Assembly: GCF_022539665.2 (NCBI RefSeq)
Contig: NC_081334.1
Location: 6,108,424-6,172,423 of the forward strand
DNA: 64,000 bases
Source: Daphnia carinata
Lineage: Eukaryota > Arthropoda > Branchiopoda > Diplostraca > Daphniidae
Direction: 5' to 3'
Position 1 is the stretch's first letter, and every line of letters begins with the position of its first letter. Positions 37,523-50,382 of this stretch are shown in pieces. The translations under genes and the position numbers were made by a program. Below the pieces are notes generated by a model. The model did not search any database and was not told where the DNA came from. It saw only the letters and a program-made list of their open reading frames with translations.

Positions 37523-38094
37523 GACGATTTATACAAGACGTCTTTAAGAAGAGTCGCAGAAGGCTAGAAAAAATAAGACCATGGAAAATTTTTGGGTACC
37601 ATTAATAATCAAACAGTCTTATTTTGTCTTTTACCTTTTAAAAATGGTATTAGGAAAACATCTGTTTTCACGTTGTTGCTTGTGTAACTATGACAAGGTG
37701 AATAATACAACGCCAGTAGCATGGAAGCGACTATTGATTTTTTTTTTTTTTGAATGGGGAAGAATGCAATGAAATCTATTGAATTTCAACAATTTTAAAA
37801 TCGTCACTGCATCAAGAAGCAATCAGTGAAAGCAAACCAGAGCTAATCAATTAAATTCTTTATCAAATTGGATGCAAGGGAGTGCCTCAATGTTTTATCA
37901 TTAGGAGAGGAAGAAAACAATGGAATGAAAACGTTGTGCAAGGGCGCCATTGAGTAGCAGATCAAATAATAAAAGATTTTCGCAGGCTCGATTATAAAAA
38001 AAAAAAAAGTTAAAAGGTTAAAACAACAGTCTGTAGCGACACAAACTTTCATCACCAGAAATCAACCTCCCCATCGGAAGGGTTATTTTCAGTA
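37523..38094. other. Intergenic
   Basis: 3' flank of the PAH-like gene. No further coding signal is seen. Confidence 0.5.
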
Positions 38095-38717
38095 ATGGAA
38101 TGTGCAACATTTCTATTTTCAAAAGAAGTGGAAGTAAGTTCTCTAGAGGCCATACATTATCCAGTTAAAAAGTTCATCTCAGCCATTCGTGACATTTCCC
38201 TATGTGCTTCTATGCAAAAAGAACATTTTGATTCAATGATCACAGCCGTAGTTGGTTTCCACACTTGAACAAACCCTTCAACTAAACCCTTTACAAGGCC
38301 AATATCTCATTTTGTTTACATTTGGCTTACCTCATTCAGAGATTGACAGTCATAGCAAATTGTTACCACCAATGGAGACTGCTTAATTTCTGCAGATGGC
38401 TGTTTGCAGACAATTACATGCACGAAATCTAAAGGCCATGCAACAAGTTGTGAAGGAACTTACCCTGAATCTGTGTACTCGGGATAGAGCTGACCTGTCC
38501 ATAATAGGTTTCACGTGGTTTCAGGAAACACGTTCGATGGTTGCCTCGTTTGACGCCACAAGACACTGGAAATTCCCAGGTAAAGGAGAAAAGGTTCGTA
38601 TCAATTTCTTTTCAGTTTTTGCTTTTCTTCTTTGTTTGCCTTTGTCCCCAAGCATGAGGTTACTCGGTTTCACTTCAAATGGAACTAGAACTGTCATTAA
38701 ATCAATGGCTGCCCTAG
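38095..38717 (+). CDS. Possible small gene, hypothetical protein
   Basis: A tentative three-exon model (38,095-38,133; 38,396-38,579; 38,659-38,717) gives 93 residues in phase. Exon 1 ends at a strong GTAAGT donor, exon 2 begins after TTTCTGCAG and ends at GTAAAG, and exon 3 ends in TAG. The middle exon has non-repetitive, protein-like composition (ELTLNLCTRDRADLSIIGF). No domain, signal peptide or membrane segment is seen, and no homologue is recognised. It could be a real small protein, a fragment of a decayed gene, or chance. The third exon's acceptor is weak. Confidence 0.3.
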
Positions 38718-39918
38718 TTCTACATTATAGGCAATTACCAACAAATAATTTTTAATAGCAAAAATGTGCAAATTGCCAATAAATAACCGAAAAATAGATC
38801 ATTTAAATTGATTTCTAATAATATAAAAACTGATATCAATAACCCAAACGTTGTCTCACCTCCTTCTTTCTTAAGATTGAGATATTTCCGTAGCAGAAGT
38901 ACAGCATCCGTTCCCCATGTTGCGTTGACATTGTAACTGATTCCTGCACTACCTACTGTTATGATTACGAACTCATTGTTTTTTAATCAAACGAAAGACA
39001 ATGTTGCTTAGTTATATTTCCTGTCTTATTGGACAATAAAACAACACTTACTTCCAATAAGAGGCAAAACGAAGCTTAAACTTTCAGTCAGCAATTTTCC
39101 AACACAAGTTCCTCCTCTCAATAAGATCCTTTTGAGCCATATGGATAAGTTATATCTTTACTTTGCAATAGTATTGCAAAGCTTCGTAAGCATCGATATT
39201 GATAATCGATTGGATCTCGCAATAACCGACTTTCCTTATTTGGTAATATCGCGACACTTGATGACTGAAATAATAACTTCGAAGAGCTTTTGGTCAAGAT
39301 ATTGTTCAAGAATCCAAAGAATAAACGGGGGGCAGGCGAGTGCTGGAGAGTTCATAACCTTCTATGATATTGCAATGACGTCATCATCTGCGTTTGCAAC
39401 AGCTGACCCAGCAAATTGGTTCTCTCTTTTCCACGCTAGGATTTCATGCTGTGAAAAACAATTGTACGTTTACGACTTCTTTTCACCCTACCAAAGTCAT
39501 CGAAAACTATTCCCCTGTTCCGATTACTAACGCTATCAATTATTTACAGTTGCATACATACCCTGGGAGTGAACATCCGATAAATTGATGTTGCCACTTT
39601 CAAGTGACAATGTCTCCAATGACGATAGAAACTGTAACTCGAAAAAAAAAAAGAAAGATTTAAAAAAAAAGTGAAGAAAAACACGCAACACCCTTGCATT
39701 TCGATTGTTTGTCATCTGCTAACATGTTGCCGAGAAGAACATTTGAGATAGCAGCAGAATTCGCTCGAATAACAACAACGGAACACATATCACATCGTTG
39801 CACCGCCAATACGATATAGTTCCGAACACAATAGTTGGGAAATCTTGCACCATGGAGAAAGATTGAAGCCTAAAATTGATTTGAAAAGAGAACGGCCACG
39901 TACGCCATCGATTCGCAT
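38718..39918. other. Intergenic with an orphan open frame
   Basis: An uninterrupted frame from ATG 39,141 to 39,530 on the plus strand encodes about 129 residues. It has no recognisable domain and no codon or splice support. A CRE-type palindrome TGACGTCA lies inside it at about 39,376. The rest holds the 3' flank of ACSS3. No other coding signal is seen. Confidence 0.4.
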
Positions 39919-42900
39919 CTATTCGGGATCAGCGGCGTTCAAGGCATAGCCTAGTCGCTGTAACGCTTTTTTAACGCCAACATAAACGGTGGGATCTTCA
40001 ATGGTCGGTGGAATCTAAAATCAAATGAAATGGGGGATTAGTGGGGAAATCGTAAACATTTTTACAACGACCGAAACTTATACCACAACAGATTTGCCTC
40101 GTGCCAAATCGGCAATGGATTTTCGTGCAATTTTTCCCGAACGTGTTTTAGGCAAGGCTTCGACTCCGCAGATAAGCCGGAATGCCGCAACGGGTCCCAC
40201 CAACTCTCGTACCAATTGAACAGCCTCTTTATTGATTTCCTCTTCAGGTTTAGTGTTGGCTAAAAAAAATACGCATAAAACGGGAAGATATGCACGCCCT
40301 ATCTAATGAAACACTGGATATAGCCTAAACAGTTTTTATGCAAATGATTACCTTTCGTTGTAACGTACAAGCCCAAAGGGAGTTCTCCTTTCATTTCATC
40401 TGGTACGCCCACAACGGCTGCCTCAGATATGCAAGGATGTTCGAGCAGAGCTTCTTCCAGCGCTGAAGTAGATAATCTGTGCCCTGCAACGTTTATGACG
40501 TCGTCGTCACGTGACATGACATAAAGCTGGCCATCAGCATCCATGATACCTGCATCCATACTATCGTAGAAGCCCTACGAAGCGATGATTAGAGTTGATT
40601 AGCTCAACTGGAATTTCTTATTTAAGATTCATTTACTGAAATCATACCGGATAGTCTTTGAAATAGATGGAGGAAAACCGATCATCAGCTCGATAAAGCG
40701 TGCTCATTGTTCCAGGAGGAAGAGGTAATTTGATGACGATGCGACCGAGTGTCCCTCGCTCTGCTTCCACCTTGTCTGCGTTTAGAACCTTCACTGGAAA
40801 AAACAGAATTTGGTTTTGCGAAGTCTTACAAAATCAGTTGTAATCTACCATTGTAGCCGGGCACTGGCACTCCACTGGCATCACGTGGCGGACTTAGAGA
40901 ATGTCCCAATCCAACACAGGTGGATGTGATCGGATGACCCGTTTCTGTTTGCCACCAATGGTCCAACACTGGAACCTTCATAATATATTGTTTCGATGTA
41001 GAAACATGACAGTGAACAGAAAATCGATTGGACATACTTTGATCTTATTCTCTGCCCAGTTTCGTGTTTCGTAGTCACAATGCTCACCCGCCAAAAAAAC
41101 AAATCGTAATCTAAACGAAACGAGACACGTAATATTACATAAGGAAAAGTGTCATGTTTCTTTTTAAAACGTTAGCTTACGAGGAAGTATCGTATTTTCG
41201 GCCGTATTCCAGCTCTGGATCCTCTCGACGGATAGCACGTAAGGCCGTTGGGGCGGTAGAAAATCCTTGGATACCATGATCTTGAATGACACGGAAAAAT
41301 TGGCCGGCATCAGGAGTACCAACAGGTTTACCCTCGTAAACTAAGGTGGTCAATCCGGCCAAAAGAGGGCCGTAGCATATAAACGAGTGTCCGACAACCC
41401 AGCCAAGGTCGGACGCCGCCCACCTATAATTAAGGATCAAAAGCTGATACAGGCTCGCAAGAAAATCAATCAATATAATTGTCAAACTCACCATTTCTCT
41501 CCACTTTTCATGGCGTAAATGTTCTTCATGACCCACGATAGAGCAACTAGATGACCACCTGTCGGTCGCTGAATACCTTTTGGATCACCTACCAATTAAA
41601 ATGAAATTAAAATGTTAATTTTACGGTTAAGAAAATTGATGTTGAAATGAAAGAATTATCGTTTTTAAATGCGTGCGTTACCCGTAGTTCCCGAAGTATA
41701 CAAGATGTACATCGCTTGGTTGGCCTCAACGGGAACGCAATCGTGTGACCGATCACTATCCATCGCATCGTCCCACGACACGTCACGATCCGGTTTCATC
41801 GTCGCTACTTCCGGCAAGCCAGGCCGCTGATAGATGATGCAACGCTTCGGTTCAATGCCCGACATGGTGATGGCTTGATCCAGCAAAGGCTTGTACCTGC
41901 ATGGATTAAAAGGAATGACAATATAGCGGTCCGACAAATGCGGTCCAACTGCAACACCCCAATCACTCGAGATATAACACACACACACAAAAAAAAAAAG
42001 GAAAATGTTTGGCTCCGTCCGGGGTTAGACTGATCGTTGTGGCAGTGGGACTAACTTTCAATCCACTTTGCACTTGCCAAAAACTTCTGTTCGTACGCAA
42101 TAGTTTTATTCGGCCAGCTTAATTCAATTTCGTATGGCCGCCGGAGTCGGCCTTTTCAGTCCGACTAGCGACTCGTGGTGATTGAGGGAGCGTTCACAGA
42201 AATGGAACCGAACGGCCAGCGCATCGAGTACGGCAAAAACAAGGACCCACAATTGGATATGTAGTCCAGTTTTGGGATGAAAAAGAAGGATGGATAAGAT
42301 ATACAAGATATAAAGCAGGAAGGAAGCAATAGCGAAAGAGAGAGAGTGCCAATGTCCATAACAAGTTTTTACCGAATCAAGCGAGTGGGTTCTACGCCGC
42401 AAGAGGCACTGATGATCACTTTCGGCTCAGCGTGTTTGATGCGGACGGACAACTCACGGGCGGCGAAACCTGCGAACGAAACGCGATCGATTCTAATCAC
42501 CATTGGCGCAACAATTTCTTTTCATTTTTGACATAAGCTTATTTTGCGCAACAGACACGCCCCATTTTTCTATTGTTTACCGCCAAAGACCAGCGAATGG
42601 ACGGCGCCCAGTCGAACAACGGCGAGCATGGCCACGACCTAATAGAAAATTATTGTCATCAATTTTAGCAAACGATGTCACGACACATACATCAATAATG
42701 TTTTACCGCTTCAGGAATCATCGGCATGTAGATTAGCACATTGTCGCCCTTTTTCACGCCGTAAGAGGACAACGCGGCCGCTAACTTGGAAACCTGTTAT
42801 TTATTGCAAAGAGCTCAAGTTTATCTTAGAATGTCAATTGCATTGACCCGTTCAATTTCGATTTTTCCTTTTTTTTTCACGCTAAAAAATAAAGACAACT

Positions 42901-43956
42901 TAAAGCGTAAGGTCTATCGACAAGCGACCGGAGGGGGGGAGCCTTGTTGGCTTACAAGTCGGGCGTAGGGGATAGACGTATGGCCCTACTAAATCGTATC
43001 ACGCAAGAGCAGGCCTGTTGTCCCCCGATAAAGGTTTGGGACATAATGGAAGACTTCCGCTTTAAATGGGAAGTGGGTGGACATTTCTTCCTCATCCTTA
43101 CACATTAAATTTTTTTTCCTAGCAGCGTGTGTTAAATCGACCCTTGAATTGCGTCATGATTCGTCATCGATCGTCCAGATTGTTCTACAAAATCTGTCGA
43201 ATGTGGGGAACCTATTAACATCACAATTTCGAAGAAGATGAATACTGAACACAACAAATGCCGGATACGTCATTGGTGATCCGGAAACAATCACACAAAA
43301 GGCAGACAAATAGGACAGGGTGGAACGTGGACAACAGACCTGCTGCTGCAGCTCAGCATAAGTGATGGATCGTTGAGTGGACGTGACTGGACTGTCGTGA
43401 ATGAGGGCGGCCCGTTGTCCATGTCCGTCAGCAACATGGCGATCGACCGCGTTGTAACAGGCGTTAGTCTCGCCGCCAACAAACCTAACGTGGGTGAACC
43501 CAAAAAGAAAACAAAACAAACGTAGAGAGTAATCTAAAATTGGAACCGCTGCGTCATGGATTACTGACGTTAAGCCGAGAAAAATAAAGCCAATACCATT
43601 TGGTGAAGGGTGGATTAGTATGATCTAACACCCGACTCCACGGCTTCATCCAACTAATTTTTTCAGCTTCTTCGGCCCAAAACTGTTCTGGATTAAGGAT
43701 CGATCGTTCGTACACATCCTTGTAAGTTGGAGCTGCTTTTGCGTCTATTAAAGAAACATATTGATGTGATTAAAAAATTCAAAAATACGCGGTGCGAATT
43801 GAATGTCAATATCACGTGCTTACGAAAGAGATGGTTTCCTCCATGACTGGATGCTCCATGGCTACACCTCTGTGATTGCCACAGGCCGCGAAAATGTCCG
43901 ACGCCTAGAAACGTACGTTGCTTGGACAGCAAACATCGCCTAGCACAACCCAACAT
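39919..43956 (-). CDS. ACSS3: Acyl-CoA synthetase short-chain family member 3, mitochondrial
   Basis: An AMP-forming ligase that activates short-chain acids, chiefly propionate, to their CoA esters in the mitochondrial matrix. Fifteen exons (first 43,824-43,956, last 39,919-40,014) join in phase to 687 residues, matching the roughly 686 of human ACSS3. The N-terminus is Arg/Ser-rich with few acidic residues ([18 protein letters not shown]), like a mitochondrial presequence. The ACS N-terminal domain follows ([17 protein letters not shown]), then the ATP loop YTSGTTG, the [14 protein letters not shown] block, the adenylate motif [11 protein letters not shown], the hinge [14 protein letters not shown], and the catalytic lysine motif [10 protein letters not shown] near the C-terminus. 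In related enzymes that lysine is controlled by acetylation. All hallmark motifs are intact. Assignment to ACSS3 rather than cytosolic AceCS rests on the motif wording and length, from family knowledge. Confidence 0.95.
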
Positions 43957-46900
43957 AATCTTGTCACGACTGTATAGAGCCAAGACAAAAACAACGTAAA
44001 TAAAAGAAAATAGAAAACTAAACACGAGATGAAATATTATCACATGCAACCTGACGGTAAAAGTTTCGTAACCACTGTTATCAACGTATCAAATAAGACT
44101 TATTTAATACAAATACACGAAGGGGAATTTTTCAGGTCCAATATCTTGTTTGTTTTTAGAGCTATTGAGTTGTTCTGTGCCTACTAGGCTAATCCACTGT
44201 CTGCACAATAGGGTTAACCCATTGGACTGAATTAGACTTTTTTTTTTGCTAGACAATTTTAGTTCATATGAGATAACAATCATTCAGTTAAATTGAGCGC
44301 AAACTACGCAGCTCACTGATTTTCTTGCTTTGGCGCCATATTCTAAAATTATTTTACCTCAATTGTTCCACAAGTAGCAAGGGATGAAGATGAAACTAGC
44401 ACCAGACCAATGCACACACTTCTTCGCTTCACGTCTCAAACCTTGTTTTCTTCCACAAAAACCACACGTTCTGTTGCACGCCTAGCTTGTTGTTGACGAC
44501 AAAAGCTGTAAACCACAGCCGACTGTATAATATGCAAGTCTTGTTCAAGGTCTCCTGACCAAAAAATGCTGTGGACTAAATGGAAAATAACGAACCTCAC
44601 TTTTTCTTATCCCAATTCGCTTGTTGGTCGTCTTTTAGAGCCCTAAGGCAAAGGGCCAGTGACGTCACTCAGCTCACTACGAGACCCAAACACATATGGA
44701 TGCTAAAAGATGGGAACAAAACAAACGATTCAAAAATGAGGCCAGTCAGAAAAACTTTCACTCTCAGCATGTTCGACCGAAATCGCTGGCGCTGAAAATC
44801 ATTTATTTACAAATTGCGTACTTTGATCGTTCCACCAAAATGCCCGTCTGGTTACGACAAGCGTTGAAACGTGTACAAGAAAATAGTAGCCTGTGCAAAT
44901 ACGCGAATCCAGGTATGAAGGAACACATTAAATGGGTGGATCGAATGTCAACAGGCAAAGACAATGAGTTGGGGGCAACAACCTGCCAGCGTTGCAACCT
45001 CACCTGTCTTCTCTACAAATAGAACAAAATAAAATAAATGAACTGACCGAGTTGCCAAATTTAGATTTAAAATCCGTTTGTCAAAAAAAGTTCGTCTGTT
45101 ATGATGTGTGCAAGAACAAACAAAAATCACACCCCGTTTTTTGAAAAAAAGGAATCAAAAATGTTAACAAAAAGAGTTTACCATTTAAAACGAATGGCTA
45201 GATTGAAATTGACATTGCACTTGCCGCAAATGGTGTGCCAAGTAATAGTTTGTTTGTCATGTCCATCACAAATATTGACTCGTTTTTTTCAATGTACACC
45301 CAGTCTGTTGTTAATGGATAAAATTGCAACCAACGAGGTAGAGTTGTACCAGATAACCGCATATCCTTATCTGCCTAGTACAAACTTGTTTATTTAGTTC
45401 GTCTCTCTACATATCATACTCTTTGACTAGCGGTATGAATATAACTTGATACGTCCCCTACCACCAGATACCATTTTCGACACACCATTTTGAACCGGAC
45501 GGATAAAAGCCAACCACAAATGGATGTCCCTATGATTGAAAAAAAATATATACAACTAGCAATAGTCGATTGCCAACAGATGGTTAGCTTCTGGTGAGAT
45601 ATATTGGGCCGTCAATTAATCAAAGAACACTTTACCCTTCCTTTATACCGGCCAAGGGGAGATAAGGTCAAGAACAAATGCGTCCAGTGTCTGCCTTTAT
45701 CATCCCATGGATTGTTCTTTAACGTGCTGTCGTTTTTCCAGTTGGTTGAGTTGATGACACTTTCGATTTGGACCAAATATTGCTCCATCGCGCTTACTAT
45801 AGCCAATATGTCCAGCAGCAGAAATGCGGGGCTCAAACAAGGCAAATTCCGGGCCCATTTACTTCTCGTTTGTAAGCAACTCGTTCAACGATAAAGTGGA
45901 ATTCCCCGCGAGGGATCAGCACAACAGGGAAATTTCCAAAGAAAAAAGAATGAAAGGAATAAAGCAACTCGTTCTGTTGTTTTCATCCAAGGCAACTCGT
46001 CATGATTACTCCACTAAAGGAACCCGTGAGCTGATAATACGAAAAAAAAAAACAAATTAAAAGAATAAAAAAGAAAAATACCAAAAGGTTACCTATGTCA
46101 GTTCGCCTTGATGATGACGGCCCTTAGTGCCTGATGGCTGGACGGCAAACTCATATAAATGGTATGCGTCTTCCTCCACCAAAAAAAAAAAAAACGGAAT
46201 GAAAGGAACGCTACAGGTCTAACGGAACTAGCGGAGGAACGATATGGATACATGTGTTGGCAAATTGTCAAATTAAAAAAGGGTGATGACGGATTATGCT
46301 GTCGGAAGGGAGAAAAAAGAAAATTGCGTCTAAAAAAGAGCGAGAGAAGCTACGCCATCCTTTCGTAATTATTTCTTTATCGAGTAATTTTTCTTGTTTA
46401 GGGCATTACGTCAGTCCTTGCTCGATTGTTTCTTTCACGCCCTCTGTTGAACATTTCTAGCTACAGTTGTGCAACAATGTAGGCGGACTCTTTTTCGTTT
46501 GTAGGGACAGACTACGACGTCGCAATATGAACTCTATAGGGAACGACTGCATGCCGTGAGTCAAGAATACTAGTGCATTGCGGCATGCACGAATTAAAAA
46601 AAAAAAAATTTGATTGGGCAAGCCACAGATTTCCGGGGAATCAGACGTGAGGAAACTTCAGAAAGAGCCGTTCAATATACGTAACTGAGGGCGTCATCGA
46701 TACGTACACACTTGTAGTCAACAATCGCCCGTTTAACCGTATGTTTGTCGACAGAAGATGAGCCATCGAGGCTGATATTGCATTTCTCAAGCATTCTCCA
46801 ATGGCTCGTTGAAGATTTTGGATCGCCGTAGAAAAGAGAGCGATGAAAAGGGAGGGAAGATGGCAGACCAGACTGCGCTGCGTCATTCCTTAAAAGGTAT

Positions 46901-47097
46901 GAAAATGTGATGGATAAGAGGGCAAGAAGACGAAGCCATTGTACAAGAAGGATGCGAGGATGGCCGTCTCAGTAGGACGACGAGCAACAATGTTGTTGTC
47001 TGCTACTACGTAGGCGGGATCCAGCCCAGGATGCGTCGCAACTCACAGGACCGGTTGTCTGAGGCGCAGCGCTACCCGCCCGCACGCTCTTTGGCCC
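43957..47097. other. Intergenic: ACSS3 upstream and myosuppressin upstream
   Basis: No gene is firmly supported over about 3.1 kb. It should contain the ACSS3 promoter (minus) and the myosuppressin upstream control region (plus). A full CRE palindrome lies at 44,660. Open frames at 44,696-45,022 (108 residues, Cys-containing C-terminus CQRCNLTC), 45,101-45,397 and 45,604-45,894 were examined. None shows a domain, a signal peptide or splice structure. Confidence 0.45.
44660..44667. promoter_or_regulatory. CRE palindrome TGACGTCA
   Basis: A perfect 8-bp cAMP response element consensus about 700 bases upstream of the ACSS3 start codon. Perfect copies also occur near 14,561, 39,376 and 51,432, so one alone is weak evidence of function. 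Confidence 0.3.
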
Positions 47098-47105
47098 CAT
47101 AAAAG
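47098..47105 (+). promoter_or_regulatory. Probable TATA box of the myosuppressin gene
   Basis: CATAAAAG sits in a GC-rich setting and is followed about 120 bases later by a strong donor. This is the arrangement expected for a TATA promoter with a short non-coding first exon. No other plus-strand gene lies between it and the myosuppressin coding exon. Confidence 0.45.
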
Positions 47106-47129
47106 ATGCGCTCCCCTACTGAAACAGAC

Positions 47130-47224
47130 TCTAGTAAGCAGTTAACATCCGAGTGATCCGCTCTCTTCTTCGGACTTCCCGAGGTCTTCCGCATCTCCAT
47201 ATCCACTAAACGAAACTTAAACAG
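47130..47224 (+). other. Ms: Probable 5' UTR exon of myosuppressin
   Basis: About 95 bases between the presumed start site and the donor TTAAACAG/GTAAAC. It would be joined to the acceptor at 48,771 (GGTTGAACAG), 26 bases before the myosuppressin ATG. That leaves a leader intron of about 1.55 kb, which shows no other gene. The left border is estimated from the TATA position. Confidence 0.45.
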
Positions 47225-48797
47225 GTAAACCAATCATTGGAAAAACACAAGTTTCATTTAAGACGAAGCGTTTCCCTATCGACGGAAGCTGTTAAATGCG
47301 TTTTAGAACGGGAGGGTGCGGTAACGGGATGCGGGAGTGGTTCCGCTATCGCTGTACATCCATTAGCGTCGTTCACGGAACATTATCCTATGGCAGAATT
47401 GATGGGCCCCATTTCATTTGGAACGCTTGTTCAAATAACAATTCAGGTCACGGGGACACGTCGTAAATGGAAAGCTGTAAAAGGGTATTTGACATACTGT
47501 GACAAAATTCCAGTTGAAGGAACGAAAAAAAAAGTTTCTGGAACAGCTGCTTCTTGCCACCTTCCCACGCCTTTCCCTTCTTACGTTTAGTGGACGAATT
47601 ACTTCGGCATTTTTCAGAAGATATTCTTCAAACGCATAAGCAAAACTCGTACTTTTACACACCAACTAATTGGATCAAGTACTTATTTGAATAGTTCACA
47701 GTTCTTACCTGACTAGTTCTCCAGTCCTCCTTTTTTTTTAGAAGAAAAAAAATTATCCTTTGAAGGAAATTCTTCGGTACGTCAAGGCAACTTGAACATT
47801 GCCTAACCGTAACAATGCAAGATGATCGGATTACAATCAAAAGTTGTTACATTTTGCTGTCCATATCAGCGTCTATCTTTTTCCTAGAAAAACATGCGGG
47901 AAAGCAAAAAGCCAATTCTTTATTTTAAGCGAAAAACAGTTTAAGAAAGGATTACTACTGTTCACCTGTTGGCGCGCTGCCTGGCTGGAGTTTGTTGAGA
48001 ACAGACGACAAAGTGGAGACCTGCCAAAGAAAAATTGATTAACTCCCGAGTTTAATTGACATCTTACAGGCGGAAAAAAAAGGAAAGACTTTATCGCAAA
48101 AATCAAGAGCATAGCTTTATGTGAAAGATTACAGTACCCCAATGAATGACGTTCATTACGCATGGAACTGTAATTTATGTCCTTTTAATTAATTAGAGTT
48201 CTTTATAGAGAGGCTGAGAAATGAGGGTATTCTAATTTTGCATAAGCAATTAGCTTTCCGGGTGTAACTAAGGAGCCAATGCATGGCCATAAATTTCATT
48301 AAAAGATTGAATGAGACAGGAAATGAGCAAGTGTCCAGAACGTAAAATGAAAATGCACGAGGCCGTAGGAATAGATACTTTGAACAATATTGCTAATGAA
48401 AGAGGAAAAGACTGTACCGTTGAGATGCAGAAACAGCAATTTTCTTCTCACTTGTTTTGTCTCGTGCGCTTCTCCCTCGAGAAACGTAGAGCTCGATTGA
48501 ATTAGAAATGTCTATCTTTCTTTTTCTTTCCGGAACGGGGGAGCAATTCACGCGACCTGCATTTTAAGACGAGACCCACAGAAGAAAGTACAACGCATTA
48601 AACCGAAATGCTTAAACGCTATTTTAAATGTTGAGGTTCCGAATCTTCTAAAGCGATCGATAAAGGCTGACTAATAAGCTTGAACTTACCGTTGCGGAGG
48701 CGCACCCATCTCAATTATAAATGTCATTTCCCACACATGTCAAGCTGTTGTCTTATTTCTCGGTTGAACAGAAAATCTCCATCCCCTAAAAAAGAAA

Positions 48798-49668
48798 ATG
48801 CTCGCAACACGGGGTACTCATCAAACTGCAGCTATGTTGGCGACCGCGGCCGTTCTAGCCTTCGCAGTGATGGTCGTCGTCGGATCGCCAGTCGCCGAGG
48901 CCGGCAGCATCCCACCGCCGCACTGCAACCCGGAGGTCTCGGACGCTCTTCCGCCTAGGCTCCGTCGGATCTGCGCCGCCCTTTACGGCATCGCCGAGAT
49001 TTCCAACGCCGTTGAACAATACCTTGACGATAAAAGTAATGCCACTTAATTATTGCAGTTTATACCTCTGCACGAAGCGCTCCAAACTTATTGCTTTTAA
49101 AGCTACTTACGTAGAGTTCCATTAAAGTAGTAGGGGATTTTTTCTTTCTTTGTTTCCATAAACAACATGGCAATATCACGGAGCTTTGATTGCCGAAAAG
49201 ATTTATTTCCTCTCTATAAATCTCCCAATTTCAATTGCAAGGCGAACGCTGGATAAACAGAGAAACGGCGGAAGTGCACTTAAGACTATGGTTTCCACCA
49301 ATTCATTCCGTGCTGTTCGAAATGTCACGATCAGTTGATTTCATTTTTTCCGTCCTGCATGGCCGCAGATTGTGGTCATTGCCGTTTGTTTTAAAGCTTT
49401 TAAAGTGTTTGATGAAGGACGTAATGGCTCTTAAGAGTTCTGACCTCCACTTGTGTGTTGCATGCCTCTTGACTTCTAAAGCGTCCGCACGTTTCCATCG
49501 CTACGGCTTTTACTTGTTCACATTATTGCCTAATAGTCTCTGAACGAAAATAATTACCATTCAGTTCGTTCTCGAATTGCAGCCATGCGAGATCCAATGA
49601 TGGACAGTGACCGCGGCGTTAAACGACAGGACGTCGATCACGTATTCCTGCGATTTGGCAGACGTTAA
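48798..49668 (+). CDS. Ms: Myosuppressin neuropeptide precursor
   Basis: Precursor of a FMRFamide-like peptide that inhibits visceral muscle and modulates heart and gut in arthropods through myosuppressin GPCRs. Two coding exons (48,798-49,035; 49,583-49,668) join in phase 1 to 107 residues. The N-terminus has a hydrophobic signal peptide ([20 protein letters not shown]). A conserved spacer follows, with [20 protein letters not shown], typical of this precursor family. Exon 2 carries the dibasic site KR, the decapeptide [10 protein letters not shown], and then GRR and stop. The Gly is the amide donor, and the N-terminal Gln would cyclise to pyroGlu. Only one copy of the active peptide is present, as is usual. 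The start is the first ATG after the acceptor; a second in-frame Met lies 12 residues further on and could also begin the signal peptide. Confidence 0.96.
49627..49656 (+). other. Ms: Mature myosuppressin peptide
   Basis: Ten codons for [10 protein letters not shown], preceded by the Lys-Arg cleavage site and followed by Gly-Arg-Arg-stop. The predicted product is [18 protein letters not shown], the form known from many insects. Decapod crustaceans typically have Leu in place of the first Val. Confidence 0.95.
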
Positions 49669-49920
49669 AAAGAACATGTGTTAAAGCAGCCAACATACGT
49701 ATCAATCAAAAGAAAAACGAACATGCAGCGTCCACATTTTTAAATCGAACGATGACATCCTCCAGGACGTGGGTGGCATACGTTAGCGGACAAGAACATC
49801 GGGGTCCTGACGACTTTTCCTCTTCTAAGCGTCTTCAATTTTCTTTGTCTTATTTTTTATCTGTATAAACACATGTATAAGCACATATTCACACGGAGAG
49901 ACATACTTACAAATTACTAG

Positions 49921-50382
49921 ATGTTCCATTTCCAAATAGTCGTAATCATCCGCAGCAAGGACGCGCACGTGGATCTCATCCATAATGAATCAACTGAGAA
50001 ACATAAAGAACACAAGTTAGCAGATCATAAATCAGAAACTACAATATCCACAAAACACAGAAAGAAAACATACCAAATTTACGATGGCCATCTGTGTGGA
50101 TCTAGTCAAACAGCGCCCAATTCCAGTCGGATTCATTTCCATGTCTTAGTTTTTGTACTTCCCCATTCTCTATTTGTCCTTGTTTCGGCTTTAATTGATT
50201 GTGTTCTCGCACATTCCTCCACGACATCAACCATTCCCCATCGGTTTTTAGACTCTTGGACACCATTACGCAACAAGCTAACAACCAGTCGTGGTCGCCG
50301 TTATGAAGGCATGAGGCCGGTCGTTTCTCTCTCACTTGTACTATTTGGTATCTATTGGTCGATATATTTATTCGATTTGTAA
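49921..50382 (+). other. Orphan 153-codon open frame
   Basis: An uninterrupted frame downstream of myosuppressin with two hydrophobic segments (a FHVLVFVLPHSLFVLV stretch, and SLSLVLFGIYWSIYLFDL at the C-terminus) and a His/Lys-rich first half. No domain is recognised. It may simply lie in the 3' UTR or 3' flank of myosuppressin. The length is above most background frames in the window, so it is recorded. Confidence 0.2.

Noticed and set aside
44696-45022. 108-codon frame ending in a four-Cys cluster
   Set aside because: Only the spacing of Cys is suggestive; no family match, no splice sites and no further exons found.
46641-46886. Minus-strand frame upstream of the myosuppressin promoter
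   Set aside because: No domain and no matching splice structure; probably chance.
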